A stretch of DNA of 64,000 bases from Candidatus Nitrosopumilus sp. (GTDB taxonomy: Archaea > Thermoproteota > Nitrososphaeria > Nitrososphaerales > Nitrosopumilaceae): contig NZ_JANQTA010000002.1 in the NCBI RefSeq assembly GCF_028278985.1, positions 100,397 through 164,396 of the forward strand, written 5' to 3'. Every line of letters begins with the position of its first letter. Within the stretch, counting starts at the first letter, position 1. The notes under the pieces are model-generated. The model made no database searches. It was not told the origin of the DNA and saw nothing but the letters and a program-made list of their open reading frames with translations. Positions 8,291 to 16,677 of this stretch are shown piece after piece. The position numbers and the translations under genes were made by a program.

Positions 8291-8708
8291 TTATAGAAAA
8301 ATCCAAATTTACAGATTTTATGCTTTCGTGTTGTAAAAGACTAGTCAAAGCTCAATATTGAAAACATCAAAGAATTGAGCCTAAAAAGACAAGAAATTGA
8401 TGCTAATCCAGCTTTTTCTTTAATTTGTTGACTAAGGCTGTCTTTTCACTAGGATGCTTTTTCAGTAAATGCTCATGATTTTTTTGTGAACACTATATCC
8501 AGTTCAAAGATTTTTTAGTCTTTGTTCTTTTTACAGGATTTTGAAATTTTTGTGGATGATGCTTGAGATTAATAACTTGCTATTAGCCAAATCACCTAAG
8601 GGATTTGATAGAAGATTGTTCAAACATTATTCAAAATGACAGACAAACTGATCGGCAAGCAAATTTTGATAACGTGATCCATATATTGAACAGAACTAGA
8701 ACAACTGT
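8291..8708. other. 418-bp region without an intact gene
   Basis: The region separates the divergent helicase and dCMP deaminase genes. It holds a coding-like remnant at 8403-8579 on the minus strand and, near the right end, a TATA-like ATATATTG (8681-8688) 25 bp before the GTG start at 8709. I saw no tRNA-like or obvious hairpin element in it. Confidence 0.5.
8403..8579 (-). pseudogene. possible remnant of a small basic protein, interrupted by an in-frame TAG
   Basis: Read on the minus strand, one frame gives about 58 sense codons with a single TAG at 8493-8495. The first part reads NLKHHPQKFQNPVKRTKTKK and the second NHEHLLKKHPSEKTALVNKL. The composition (Lys, His, Asn) and lack of other stops look protein-like. 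Both halves share an LK-x-HP-x-K pattern. There is no ATG, GTG or TTG before the first half, and two stops precede it. It may be a decayed gene or chance in AT-rich DNA. Confidence 0.3.
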
Positions 8709-9233
8709 GTGACTACATTTGAGAGACCCAATTGGGACGAATATTTCATGATTCAAGCAGAATTAGCAAAATTAAGATCAAATTGTATGACAAGACAAGT
8801 CGGTGCAGTAATTGTACGGAATCATAGACAATTAGCAACAGGGTATAATGGAACACCTCCAGGAATTACAAATTGTTTTGATGGCGGATGCACTAGATGT
8901 AAATTAAGAATGGAGGGGAAAATGGAAGCTGGAGCATCATTGGATAGATGTCTGTGCAATCATGCAGAAGCTAATGCTATAATGCATTGTGCCATATTAG
9001 GAATTGAAGCTGGAATTGAAGGAGCAATTCTCTATACAACATTTGTTCCATGTTTAGAATGCTCGAAAATGGCAATAACAATTGGAATAAGAAAATTTGT
9101 GTGTCTTGATTCATATCCGGAAACAGACTTTGATTTGCTTCGAGAGGCAGGAGTGGAAGTCGTTCAATTAGATAAAGAGAAAATTACAAAATGGGTAAAA
9201 AAACTCTCAACTAATCACGAAAAATCTGAGTGA
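8709..9233 (+). CDS. dCMP deaminase-family zinc enzyme
   Basis: The 174-residue protein has the cytidine/deoxycytidylate deaminase signature: the zinc ligand and proton shuttle H85-A86-E87 and the pair C115-x2-C118 (PCLECS). GYNGTPPG near residues 45-52 is typical of dCMP deaminases and ComEB. The insertion with C56, C61, C64, C81 and C83 matches the second-zinc region of these enzymes. It deaminates dCMP to dUMP for thymidylate synthesis. Start is GTG with a TATA-like box 25 bp upstream, so the mRNA is probably leaderless. DNA polymerase follows after 4 bp, so the two are one operon. Confidence 0.9.
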   Translation: MTTFERPNWDEYFMIQAELAKLRSNCMTRQVGAVIVRNHRQLATGYNGTPPGITNCFDGGCTRCKLRMEGKMEAGASLDRCLCNHAEANAIMHCAILGIEAGIEGAILYTTFVPCLECSKMAITIGIRKFVCLDSYPETDFDLLREAGVEVVQLDKEKITKWVKKLSTNHEKSE

Positions 9234-9237
9234 TAAA

Positions 9238-11796
9238 ATGCAAGTTAATTTAGCAGAAACACCAAAAATTGAAACTATGCCACCATCAATGTTGGTATCT
9301 GCAACATATGATAACAATTCAAAATCAGCAGTTTTGAAATTTTACGAGCCTGAATCTCAAAAATTATTCCTATGGAAAGATGAAATTGGGCACAAACCAT
9401 ATTGTTATTCTAGATTATCACCAGATGAGTTAGATTTTCTTCAAGAAAGAGATGATATTTTAGAAATTAAAACAGTACAACGTTATGATTTAATCAAAGA
9501 TAAAGAAATAGACATGTCACAAATTATTGCTGCTGATCCGTTAGCTATTGGAGGAACAGCAGGAGACAAGAGTATTAGAAACATAATTGAGACATGGGAA
9601 TCTGACATCAAATATTATGAAAACTATCTTTATGATAGAAAATTAATTGTTGGAAAATATTATGAGGTCAAAGATGGAAAAATCATTCAGCATGATTTAG
9701 AAATTTCTGATGAAGTAAAAATTGCTTTGAAAAGTTTGCTATGGGACAAAGTCGATAGTGAAAAGATGGTAGATGCTGAAGGATTTAAAAAATTTATTTC
9801 AGAATGGGCAGATTTACTCAATCAGCCAATTCCAAAAATTAAACGATTAAGTGTGGACATTGAAGTTGAAGCTGAAATTGGCAGAATTCCAGACCCAAAA
9901 GTTGCAGAGAAAAAAATTACAGCTATAGGTCTTAAGGGAAGTGATGGATTTGATCAAATATTTGTTCTTAGAACTACAGATACTGAAGAAGGAAAAAATG
10001 AATTAGATGAAAACATCAAAGTGGTGTTTTATGATTTAGACAAAGAAAAAGAAATGATAAAAGATGCCTTTGAGATAATCAAGAGCTTTCCTTTTGTAGT
10101 CACATACAATGGTGATGAATTTGATTTACCATATCTGTTTAACAGGGCTGAAAGGTTAGGAATTCCAAATTCTGAAAACCCATTTTACATGATGAGGGAT
10201 TCTGCAACACTCAAACAAGGAGTTCATCTTGATTTGTACAGAACATTATCAAATAGATCATTTCAAATCTATGCATTTAGCCAAAAATACACTGATTTTT
10301 CATTAAACAGTGTCTCAAAAGCACTTTTAGGAAAAGAGAAGATAGACTATGGCTTAGAATTTGACGAACTTACGCTATATCAGACAGCCAATTATTGTTA
10401 CAATGACGCTCTGCTGACCTACGAATTAACCAGTTTCAACAGCGATTTGTTGATGAATCTACTTGTAATTATAGCAAGAATAGGTAGAATGCCAATTGAT
10501 GATATTGCCAGAATGGGAGTATCACAGTGGATTAGAAGTCTACTCTACTATGAGCACAGACACAGAAATTGCTTGATTCCAAAACGAGAGGAACTTCAGA
10601 GAAGATCAGAAGGAGTAATGTCTGATGCAGTAATCAAGGATAAAAAATATCGAGGAGGGTTAGTTGTTGAACCAAAAGAAGGAATTCATTTTAACGTAGT
10701 TGTAATGGACTTTGCAAGTCTGTATCCAAGTATTATCAAAGTTAGAAATTTGTCTTATGAAACGGTTAGATGTTCACATGAAGAATGTAAAAAGAATACA
10801 ATTCCTCAAACAAACCATTGGACATGTTCTAAAAGAAACGGATTAACTTCAATGATCATTGGATCATTAAGAGATTTAAGAGTAAATTATTACAAGAGCT
10901 TATCTAAAAAAGAAACATTAACTGATGCACAAAGACAACAATACACAGTAGTTAGTCAAGCACTTAAGGTCATCCTAAATGCAAGCTATGGCGTAATGGG
11001 TGCAGAGATTTTCCCATTGTATTTTCTTCCAGCAGCAGAAGCTACCACTGCAATTGGAAGACATACAATTTTAGAAACTATCAAAAAATGCGAAGCCGCA
11101 GGAATCGAAGTTCTATATGGAGATACAGATTCATTATTTATAAAAAATCCAACAGAAGAACAAATTAAAATTGTTATTGAGCAAGCAAAAAAAGATCATG
11201 GCGTAGATTTAGAAATTGATAAAACATACAGGTATTGTGTATTAAGCAACAGAAAGAAAAATTATCTTGGAGTTACAAATTCAGGAAAAGTTGATGTCAA
11301 AGGACTAACTGGAAAGAAATCCCATACGCCTCCATTTATCAAAAAATTATTCTATGATTTACTAGAGGTACTATCCAAAGTTGAAACAATTGAAGATTTC
11401 GAGAAAGCAAAAAAGGATATTTCAGCAAAAATTGCAGATTGTGGAAAGAAAGTAGAGGCCAAAGAAATCCCATTAGAAGATTTAACATTCAACGTTATGC
11501 TCAGTAAGGCACCTTCAGAGTACGTAAAGACAATTCCTCAGCATATTCGTGCTGCAAAACAACTTGAAACAATCAGAGAAGTCAAAAAAGGAGACAGAAT
11601 TTCATTTATCAAAATTCTCAACAAACCAGGAGTAAAGCCAGTAGAAATGGCAAAGAAAGAGGAAATTGATTCTAAAAAATACATGGAGTTTATGGAATCA
11701 ACATTAGAGCAAATCACATCTTCAATGGACTTGGACTTTGATACAATTTTAGGAAAACCAAAACAAACAGGTTTAGACGAATTCTTTTGGAATTAA
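9238..11796 (+). CDS. polB: family B DNA polymerase (PolB)
   Basis: This 852-residue replicative-type polymerase has exonuclease motifs (VDIEVEAEIG; TYNGDEFDLPY; YCYNDALLTYE) and polymerase motifs A (DFASLYPSII), B (KVILNASYGVMG) and C (YGDTDSLF). A cysteine pair in the palm (CSHEECKKN and WTCSKR) may hold a structural zinc. The protein ends in KQTGLDEFFWN, a clear PCNA-interacting peptide (QxxLxxFF). It copies DNA with proofreading at the replication fork. No intein or split is seen. It is cotranscribed with dCMP deaminase and probably with the SemiSWEET-like gene 8 bp downstream. Confidence 0.96.
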   Translation: MQVNLAETPKIETMPPSMLVSATYDNNSKSAVLKFYEPESQKLFLWKDEIGHKPYCYSRLSPDELDFLQERDDILEIKTVQRYDLIKDKEIDMSQIIAADPLAIGGTAGDKSIRNIIETWESDIKYYENYLYDRKLIVGKYYEVKDGKIIQHDLEISDEVKIALKSLLWDKVDSEKMVDAEGFKKFISEWADLLNQPIPKIKRLSVDIEVEAEIGRIPDPKVAEKKITAIGLKGSDGFDQIFVLRTTDTEEGKNELDENIKVVFYDLDKEKEMIKDAFEIIKSFPFVVTYNGDEFDLPYLFNRAERLGIPNSENPFYMMRDSATLKQGVHLDLYRTLSNRSFQIYAFSQKYTDFSLNSVSKALLGKEKIDYGLEFDELTLYQTANYCYNDALLTYELTSFNSDLLMNLLVIIARIGRMPIDDIARMGVSQWIRSLLYYEHRHRNCLIPKREELQRRSEGVMSDAVIKDKKYRGGLVVEPKEGIHFNVVVMDFASLYPSIIKVRNLSYETVRCSHEECKKNTIPQTNHWTCSKRNGLTSMIIGSLRDLRVNYYKSLSKKETLTDAQRQQYTVVSQALKVILNASYGVMGAEIFPLYFLPAAEATTAIGRHTILETIKKCEAAGIEVLYGDTDSLFIKNPTEEQIKIVIEQAKKDHGVDLEIDKTYRYCVLSNRKKNYLGVTNSGKVDVKGLTGKKSHTPPFIKKLFYDLLEVLSKVETIEDFEKAKKDISAKIADCGKKVEAKEIPLEDLTFNVMLSKAPSEYVKTIPQHIRAAKQLETIREVKKGDRISFIKILNKPGVKPVEMAKKEEIDSKKYMEFMESTLEQITSSMDLDFDTILGKPKQTGLDEFFWN

Positions 11797-11804
11797 GATA
11801 AGAA

Positions 11805-12086
11805 ATGGAAGTAGATCCAACAACATTAACAATCCTAGGAATTGCGGCAGGAATTTTAATTCTAACTGGATGGGTAGAGCAAATCTACAAAGGATTCAAA
11901 ACAAAGAGTCTAAAGGATGTTTCAAGATTTTTGATGATTTTCATTTCGGCAGGGGCAATTCTTTGGTTAATCTATGGTTTCATTGTTAATGATATTTTTA
12001 TCATTGGCACAAATATTGCAGCCATTGTTTTGATGATGATTGTGTTGGGAATGAAACGAAGATATGATAAAAAAATGGAACAATAG
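11805..12086 (+). CDS. SemiSWEET/PQ-loop-like membrane protein
   Basis: The 93-residue protein has three hydrophobic helices (about 8-22, 40-60 and 65-82). The order TGWVEQIYKGFKTKSLKDVS followed by W-x-IYG resembles the triple-helix repeat of SemiSWEET transporters, where the PQ is often replaced. These proteins dimerise to form a sugar pore. In an autotroph the substrate is unclear. A short charged C-terminus faces the cytosol. It follows PolB closely, probably as a read-through partner rather than a functional one. Confidence 0.7.
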   Translation: MEVDPTTLTILGIAAGILILTGWVEQIYKGFKTKSLKDVSRFLMIFISAGAILWLIYGFIVNDIFIIGTNIAAIVLMMIVLGMKRRYDKKMEQ

Positions 12087-12122
12087 TGAAAGGTTAATTA
12101 CAATCAAAAGGAGCCAAAAATT

Positions 12123-12779
12123 ATGTTCATAATAAACTGTAAAAATTACGAGGAAATTTCAGGTGAAAAAATTATCAAATTTGTCAAAACTGCAGAAAAG
12201 ATTTCAAAAAAATACAAAGTAAAAATCGCAATTGCGCCCCCACAACATCTCATTGGAGTAGTGTCAAATAGTTCAATTCCAATTCTTGCACAACATGTAG
12301 ATGATTCAAAGGTTGGTAGTACAACAGGATTCATGGTTCCAGAACTGTTAAAAAAATCCAAAGTGAATGGATCATTAATCAATCACAGTGAACATAGAAT
12401 TGATTCTAAAACAATTTCAAAATTAGTTGCAAAACTAAAAGATCTAAAAATGATTTCAGTATTGTGCGTAAAAGATGTTGCAGAGGCAAGAAAATATTCA
12501 AAATTAAATCCAGATTACATTGCAATTGAGCCTCCAGAATTAATCGGATCTGGAAAAGCAGTATCAAAAGAACAGCCAGAATTAATTGAAAAAGCCGCAA
12601 AGGCTGTAAAAAGTTCAAAAAATAAAACAAAACTTCTCTGCGGAGCAGGAATTGTATCAGGAGAAGACGTATCCAAAGCAATTGAGTTAGGATCTAAAGG
12701 CATACTTGTTGCCAGTGGAATTGTCAAAGCAAAGAACTGGGACAAGATAATGTCTGAATTTGCCAAGTCAATGGTTTAA
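12123..12779 (+). CDS. tpiA: triosephosphate isomerase, archaeal type
   Basis: The 218-residue length is that of the shortened tetrameric archaeal enzyme. Catalytic residues are visible: N5 and K7 (NCKNY), H88 in NHSEHR and E136 in AIEPPELIG. The phosphate-binding end has LCGAGIVSGED and GILVASGIVKA. It interconverts dihydroxyacetone phosphate and glyceraldehyde 3-phosphate in gluconeogenesis. The next gene is pyruvate phosphate dikinase, another gluconeogenic enzyme, 32 bp downstream in the same direction. Confidence 0.95.
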   Translation: MFIINCKNYEEISGEKIIKFVKTAEKISKKYKVKIAIAPPQHLIGVVSNSSIPILAQHVDDSKVGSTTGFMVPELLKKSKVNGSLINHSEHRIDSKTISKLVAKLKDLKMISVLCVKDVAEARKYSKLNPDYIAIEPPELIGSGKAVSKEQPELIEKAAKAVKSSKNKTKLLCGAGIVSGEDVSKAIELGSKGILVASGIVKAKNWDKIMSEFAKSMV

Positions 12780-12811
12780 TACCCCCTTTTTGGGATTGGT
12801 TAATCGTAAAA

Positions 12812-15466
12812 ATGAAACCAGTATATGCGTTTGAAGAAGCAGATAGCAAAAAAAGAATGCTGTTAGGAGGAAAAGGAGCTGGATTAAGTGAAATGACCAG
12901 ATTAAAGCTTCCAGTTCCACCAGGATTTACAATTACTACTGAGGTTTGTAACAAGTATTATGAAAATGGCAGAAAACTTCCAAAAGATGTAATGCCATCA
13001 GTTATGAAAAATATTGAAAAAATAGAAAAAAAGACAGGTAAAAAATGGAATTCAACTAAAAATCCATTACTAGTTTCTGTTCGTTCTGGTGCAGCAATTT
13101 CAATGCCAGGAATGATGGATACAATTTTGAATTTAGGATTAAATGAAAAAACAGTAGAAGGGTTATCTGAGCAAACAAAGAACCCACGTTTTTCATGGGA
13201 TTCGTATAGAAGATTCATTCAACTATTTGGAAAAGTTGTCTTCGGAGTCAATGATGAAAAATTTGATCATGTTCTAGATTCTGCAAAAGAAAAACAAGGT
13301 GTAAAAGACGATAGCCAACTAAGTGTTGCATCATTAAAGAAAATCGTATCAGAATATAGAAAAATTTGTGAAAAACACACTAAAAGAAAATTCCCAGATT
13401 CACCAAATGAACAATTAGGATTAGCAATCGAGGCTGTCTTTAAGAGTTGGATGGGAGAAAGAGCAATAGTTTATCGTGAGAAAAACAACATTACAAAAGA
13501 CATTGCAAATGGTACTGCTGTTAATGTTGTAACGATGGTATTTGGAAACATGGGTGATGATAGTGCTACAGGAGTAGTTTTTACAAGAAACGGGCATAAT
13601 GGTAAAAAAGAGATTGAAGGCGAGTATCTAATTAATGCACAAGGCGAAGATGTTGTTGCAGGAGTTAGAACTGGAAAAAATGTTGCATTACTAAAAAAAG
13701 AGATGCCAAAATCTCATAAAGAATTAAGCAATGCTTGTGCCAAATTAGAAAAACACTTCAGAGAACCACAAGATATTGAATTTACAATTGAACAAGGAAA
13801 ATTCTACTTGTTACAAACTAGGACTGCAAAGATGAGTGCAGGGGCATTAGTTAAAACATCAGTAGACATGGTAAAAGAAAAATTAATTGATAAAAATAAA
13901 GCACTTACAAGAATTCCTGCACAACAATTAGAAGCATTACTTCATAGAACAATGGATGAATCTAAACTCAAAAACTTCAAACAACTTGCAAAAGGTATTG
14001 CAGCATCTCCAGGTGCAGCAAGCGGAATTGCTGTGTTTGATGTCAAAAAGGCAATTGAGTTAGGAGAAGCAGGAAAAAAAGTAATTCTAATTAGAAAAGA
14101 AACAAAACCGGAAGATGTTCCAGCATTCTTTTCATCAGAAGGAGTACTAACCAGTTTAGGTGGAAAATCATCTCATGCTGCAATCGTTTCTAGAGGAATG
14201 GGTAAACCATGTATTGTTGGATGTTCAGAATTAAAAATCGATTATGACAAAAACATTTGTTTTGCAAATGGTAAGACAGTAAAAGAAGGACAAACAATTT
14301 CAATTAACGGAAGTGTAGGAACTGTATTCATTGGAGAAGTTCCAACAGTAGAGCCTAAAGTCACAAAAGACTTTGAACAAATTTTAGATTGGGCACAAAA
14401 AACCAAAGTTCTAGGAATTAGAGCAAACGCTGATACTCCAGAGGCAGCAAAACTTGCAAGAAAGTTTGGAGGTCAGGGAATTGGCCTATGTAGAACTGAG
14501 AGAATGTTCAATGCAAATGACAGAATTGGTCTGTTTGTAGATATGATTATGGCAGAAAACGCTGAACAGAGAGCCAAAGTGCTAAAGAAATTAGGACAAT
14601 TACAAAAAAGTGACTTTAAACAAATTCTCAAAGCAATGGAAGGGTATGAAGTAACAATTAGATTACTTGATCCGCCATTACACGAATTCTTGCCAAATCC
14701 TGAAGAATTATCAGAAAAGATTCAGAAACTAAAAGCAAAGAAAGCAACAAAAGAAATCAAAAAGGCAGAAGTTGTTCTAAAAAGAGCAAGAGAACTTGCA
14801 GAAGTCAATCCAATGATGGGCCATAGAGGAGTTAGAGTTGGAGTTACATACCCAGAAATCTATGAGATGCAAATTCAAGCAGTCTTTGATGCTCTAGTTG
14901 ATTTAACAAAACAAAAAGTAAAGGCACATCCTCAAATTATGATTCCACAAATTAGCAGTATTGCAGAACTAAACCACATTAAGAAAATCTATGATTCAAT
15001 TAAGAAGGAAACTGAGAAAAAACACAAGATGAAATTGAAAATTAACTTTGGAACGATGATTGAAGTTGTAAGAGCAGCTTTGACATCAAATGAACTTGCT
15101 TCAACTGCAGAATTCTTTAGTTTCGGAACAAATGATCTTACACAAGGAACATTTAGTTTCAGTAGAGAAGATGTTGAAGGAAAATTCTTGCCAGAATATA
15201 TGGAAAAAGAATTACTCGAAAGAAGTCCATTCCAATCAATTGACGTAAACGGTGTTGGTAGTCTAATGAAAATTGGTATTGCTAATGGTCGTGGAATAAG
15301 AAAGAACATGGAAATTGGCATTTGTGGAGAGCATGGAGGAGACCCAGATTCTATAAAATTCTGCCACGGAGCAAAACTCAGTTATGTCAGTGCATCACCA
15401 CACAGAATTCCAATTGCAATAGTAGCAGCAGCACAAGCAGCAATTGAGCAGCCTAAAAGAAAATAA
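12812..15466 (+). CDS. ppdK: pyruvate, phosphate dikinase
   Basis: The 884-residue protein has the full PPDK order: the ATP-grasp N-domain (GGKGAGLSEM; VRSGAAISMPGMMDTILNLG), the swivelling phosphohistidine domain with the catalytic His at about residue 455 (GGKSSHAAIVSRG), and the TIM-barrel PEP domain ending in GICGEHGGDP with the catalytic cysteine. It converts pyruvate, ATP and phosphate reversibly to PEP, AMP and PPi. In Nitrosopumilus-type archaea it supplies PEP from carbon-fixation products. It lies next to tpiA and an XRE-CBS regulator that could control it. Confidence 0.96.
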   Translation: MKPVYAFEEADSKKRMLLGGKGAGLSEMTRLKLPVPPGFTITTEVCNKYYENGRKLPKDVMPSVMKNIEKIEKKTGKKWNSTKNPLLVSVRSGAAISMPGMMDTILNLGLNEKTVEGLSEQTKNPRFSWDSYRRFIQLFGKVVFGVNDEKFDHVLDSAKEKQGVKDDSQLSVASLKKIVSEYRKICEKHTKRKFPDSPNEQLGLAIEAVFKSWMGERAIVYREKNNITKDIANGTAVNVVTMVFGNMGDDSATGVVFTRNGHNGKKEIEGEYLINAQGEDVVAGVRTGKNVALLKKEMPKSHKELSNACAKLEKHFREPQDIEFTIEQGKFYLLQTRTAKMSAGALVKTSVDMVKEKLIDKNKALTRIPAQQLEALLHRTMDESKLKNFKQLAKGIAASPGAASGIAVFDVKKAIELGEAGKKVILIRKETKPEDVPAFFSSEGVLTSLGGKSSHAAIVSRGMGKPCIVGCSELKIDYDKNICFANGKTVKEGQTISINGSVGTVFIGEVPTVEPKVTKDFEQILDWAQKTKVLGIRANADTPEAAKLARKFGGQGIGLCRTERMFNANDRIGLFVDMIMAENAEQRAKVLKKLGQLQKSDFKQILKAMEGYEVTIRLLDPPLHEFLPNPEELSEKIQKLKAKKATKEIKKAEVVLKRARELAEVNPMMGHRGVRVGVTYPEIYEMQIQAVFDALVDLTKQKVKAHPQIMIPQISSIAELNHIKKIYDSIKKETEKKHKMKLKINFGTMIEVVRAALTSNELASTAEFFSFGTNDLTQGTFSFSREDVEGKFLPEYMEKELLERSPFQSIDVNGVGSLMKIGIANGRGIRKNMEIGICGEHGGDPDSIKFCHGAKLSYVSASPHRIPIAIVAAAQAAIEQPKRK

Positions 15467-15502
15467 TACATTTTAAAACTAACCACTTTAATTCAAAACT
15501 AA

Positions 15503-16060
15503 ATGCTTCCAAGAATCGATTCCATAAAGCAAATTCGTCAAAAAATTGGAATTACACAAAAAAAACTTGCAACGATGACTGGTGTTAGTACTTCAATGAT
15601 TAATCAAATTGAATCAGGTAGGAGTCAACCAAGTTATGATACTGCAAAGAAAATTTTTGATAATCTTGCCAAATTAGAAGGAGAATCATCATCTCATACT
15701 GCAGGAGATTTTTGTAGTAAAGATATTGTAAAATTAAAACCATCAAACACATTACATGATGCCATCAAAAAGATGCATCAATTATCAATTAGTCAAATTC
15801 CAGTTTTCAGTGGTGCTGATGTGGTAGGCGTTGTATCTGAAGACGGAATTGTAAAACATCTTGCAGATTTGGGAGAAGCAGAACTAAAGAAAGCAAAATT
15901 AGCAGACACTATGGATCCTGTTCCGCCAATAGTAGATTTTGAAACACCTGCAAATGTTTTGGTGCCATTAATCAGATATTCAAAATGTATCCTAGTATCA
16001 AAGAAATCAAAGATTGTAGGAATCATTACAGCTTCAGATACACTAAAGATGATGGAATGA
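15503..16060 (+). CDS. XRE helix-turn-helix regulator with CBS domains
   Basis: The 185-residue protein has an XRE-type HTH at about residues 7-58 (IRQKIGITQKKLATMTGVS, then SMINQIESGRSQPSYDTAKK). A pair of CBS motifs follows (residues about 70-183; ISQIPVFSGADVVGVVSED and KIVGIITASDTLK). CBS pairs bind adenosine nucleotides, so the protein may tie transcription to energy state. This HTH-CBS architecture is common in archaea. It lies 36 bp after ppdK on the same strand. A small gene overlaps its stop codon. Confidence 0.85.
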   Translation: MLPRIDSIKQIRQKIGITQKKLATMTGVSTSMINQIESGRSQPSYDTAKKIFDNLAKLEGESSSHTAGDFCSKDIVKLKPSNTLHDAIKKMHQLSISQIPVFSGADVVGVVSEDGIVKHLADLGEAELKKAKLADTMDPVPPIVDFETPANVLVPLIRYSKCILVSKKSKIVGIITASDTLKMME

Positions 16061-16257
16061 TGGACGAATCTGAAAAAATAAAGCTAGATCATCAGAGAAA
16101 CAAATCAGATATTGTCAATTTAGTCAAAGAGATGTTTCGATTAAACAAATGGGGAGATGGAGAATACAAAATCAAGCTAGAAGAACTAGTGAAGAAAGAT
16201 GAAAAACTAGTTCAAGATGTAATAAAAAAGATCAAACAAGAAAAAGGACTAGAATAG
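16057..16257 (+). CDS. small charged hypothetical protein
   Basis: Tandem ATG codons at 16057 and 16060 overlap the TGA of the XRE-CBS gene (16058-16060), so translation is probably coupled and the upstream open part of the frame is not used. The 65-66 residue product is charged and helical (LVKEMFRLNKWGDGEYK, KLEELVKKDEKL). No family is recognised. The tight coupling suggests a partner of the regulator, which is inference. Confidence 0.55.
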   Translation: MMDESEKIKLDHQRNKSDIVNLVKEMFRLNKWGDGEYKIKLEELVKKDEKLVQDVIKKIKQEKGLE

Positions 16258-16278
16258 ATTTAGAATTATTCCTAAAAA

Positions 16279-16677
16279 TTACTCTTTAGGATGAGCACAA
16301 AGTTCTGCCAAAACACCGTGAAGTGATTTTGGATGAATGAATGTTACCTTTGTTCCTGCAGAGCCAGGACGAATCTTGCCTAGGAATTGAACACCACATC
16401 CTTCCATTCTCTCAACTTCATCTTCAATGTTGTCAGTTTCTAATGCCATGTGATGTAGACCTTGTCCTTTTTTCTCTAGGAATTTTTTGATAGGACTATT
16501 GTCATTTGTTGGCTGCATTAATTCTACACGACCATTTTCTAAATGAATAATTGCAACTTTAACACCTTCACTCTCAACTGTTTCAAATTCTACGCTATCA
16601 ACACCTAGTGCTTCTTGATAGATTTTGGCAGATTCTTCAACATCATTTACTGCAATAGCAATATGATCAATTTTCAT
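16279..16677 (-). CDS. mce: methylmalonyl-CoA epimerase
   Basis: The 132-residue protein is a VOC-fold (glyoxalase-like) enzyme with the paired beta-alpha-beta units MKIDHIAIAVNDVEES and GQGLHHMALETDNIEDE. Metal ligands H5 and H76 are in the expected places, with glutamates on the third and last strands (RVELMQP; VLAELC). It epimerises (S)- and (R)-methylmalonyl-CoA. It directly follows the mutase catalytic subunit with no gap (16678 to 16677), so the pair is one operon feeding the 3-hydroxypropionate/4-hydroxybutyrate cycle. Confidence 0.92.
   Translation of the reverse strand: MKIDHIAIAVNDVEESAKIYQEALGVDSVEFETVESEGVKVAIIHLENGRVELMQPTNDNSPIKKFLEKKGQGLHHMALETDNIEDEVERMEGCGVQFLGKIRPGSAGTKVTFIHPKSLHGVLAELCAHPKE

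Noticed and set aside
12406..12766. Open frames antisense to tpiA
   Set aside because: Low-complexity Leu/Ser-rich shadows of a well-supported enzyme gene.
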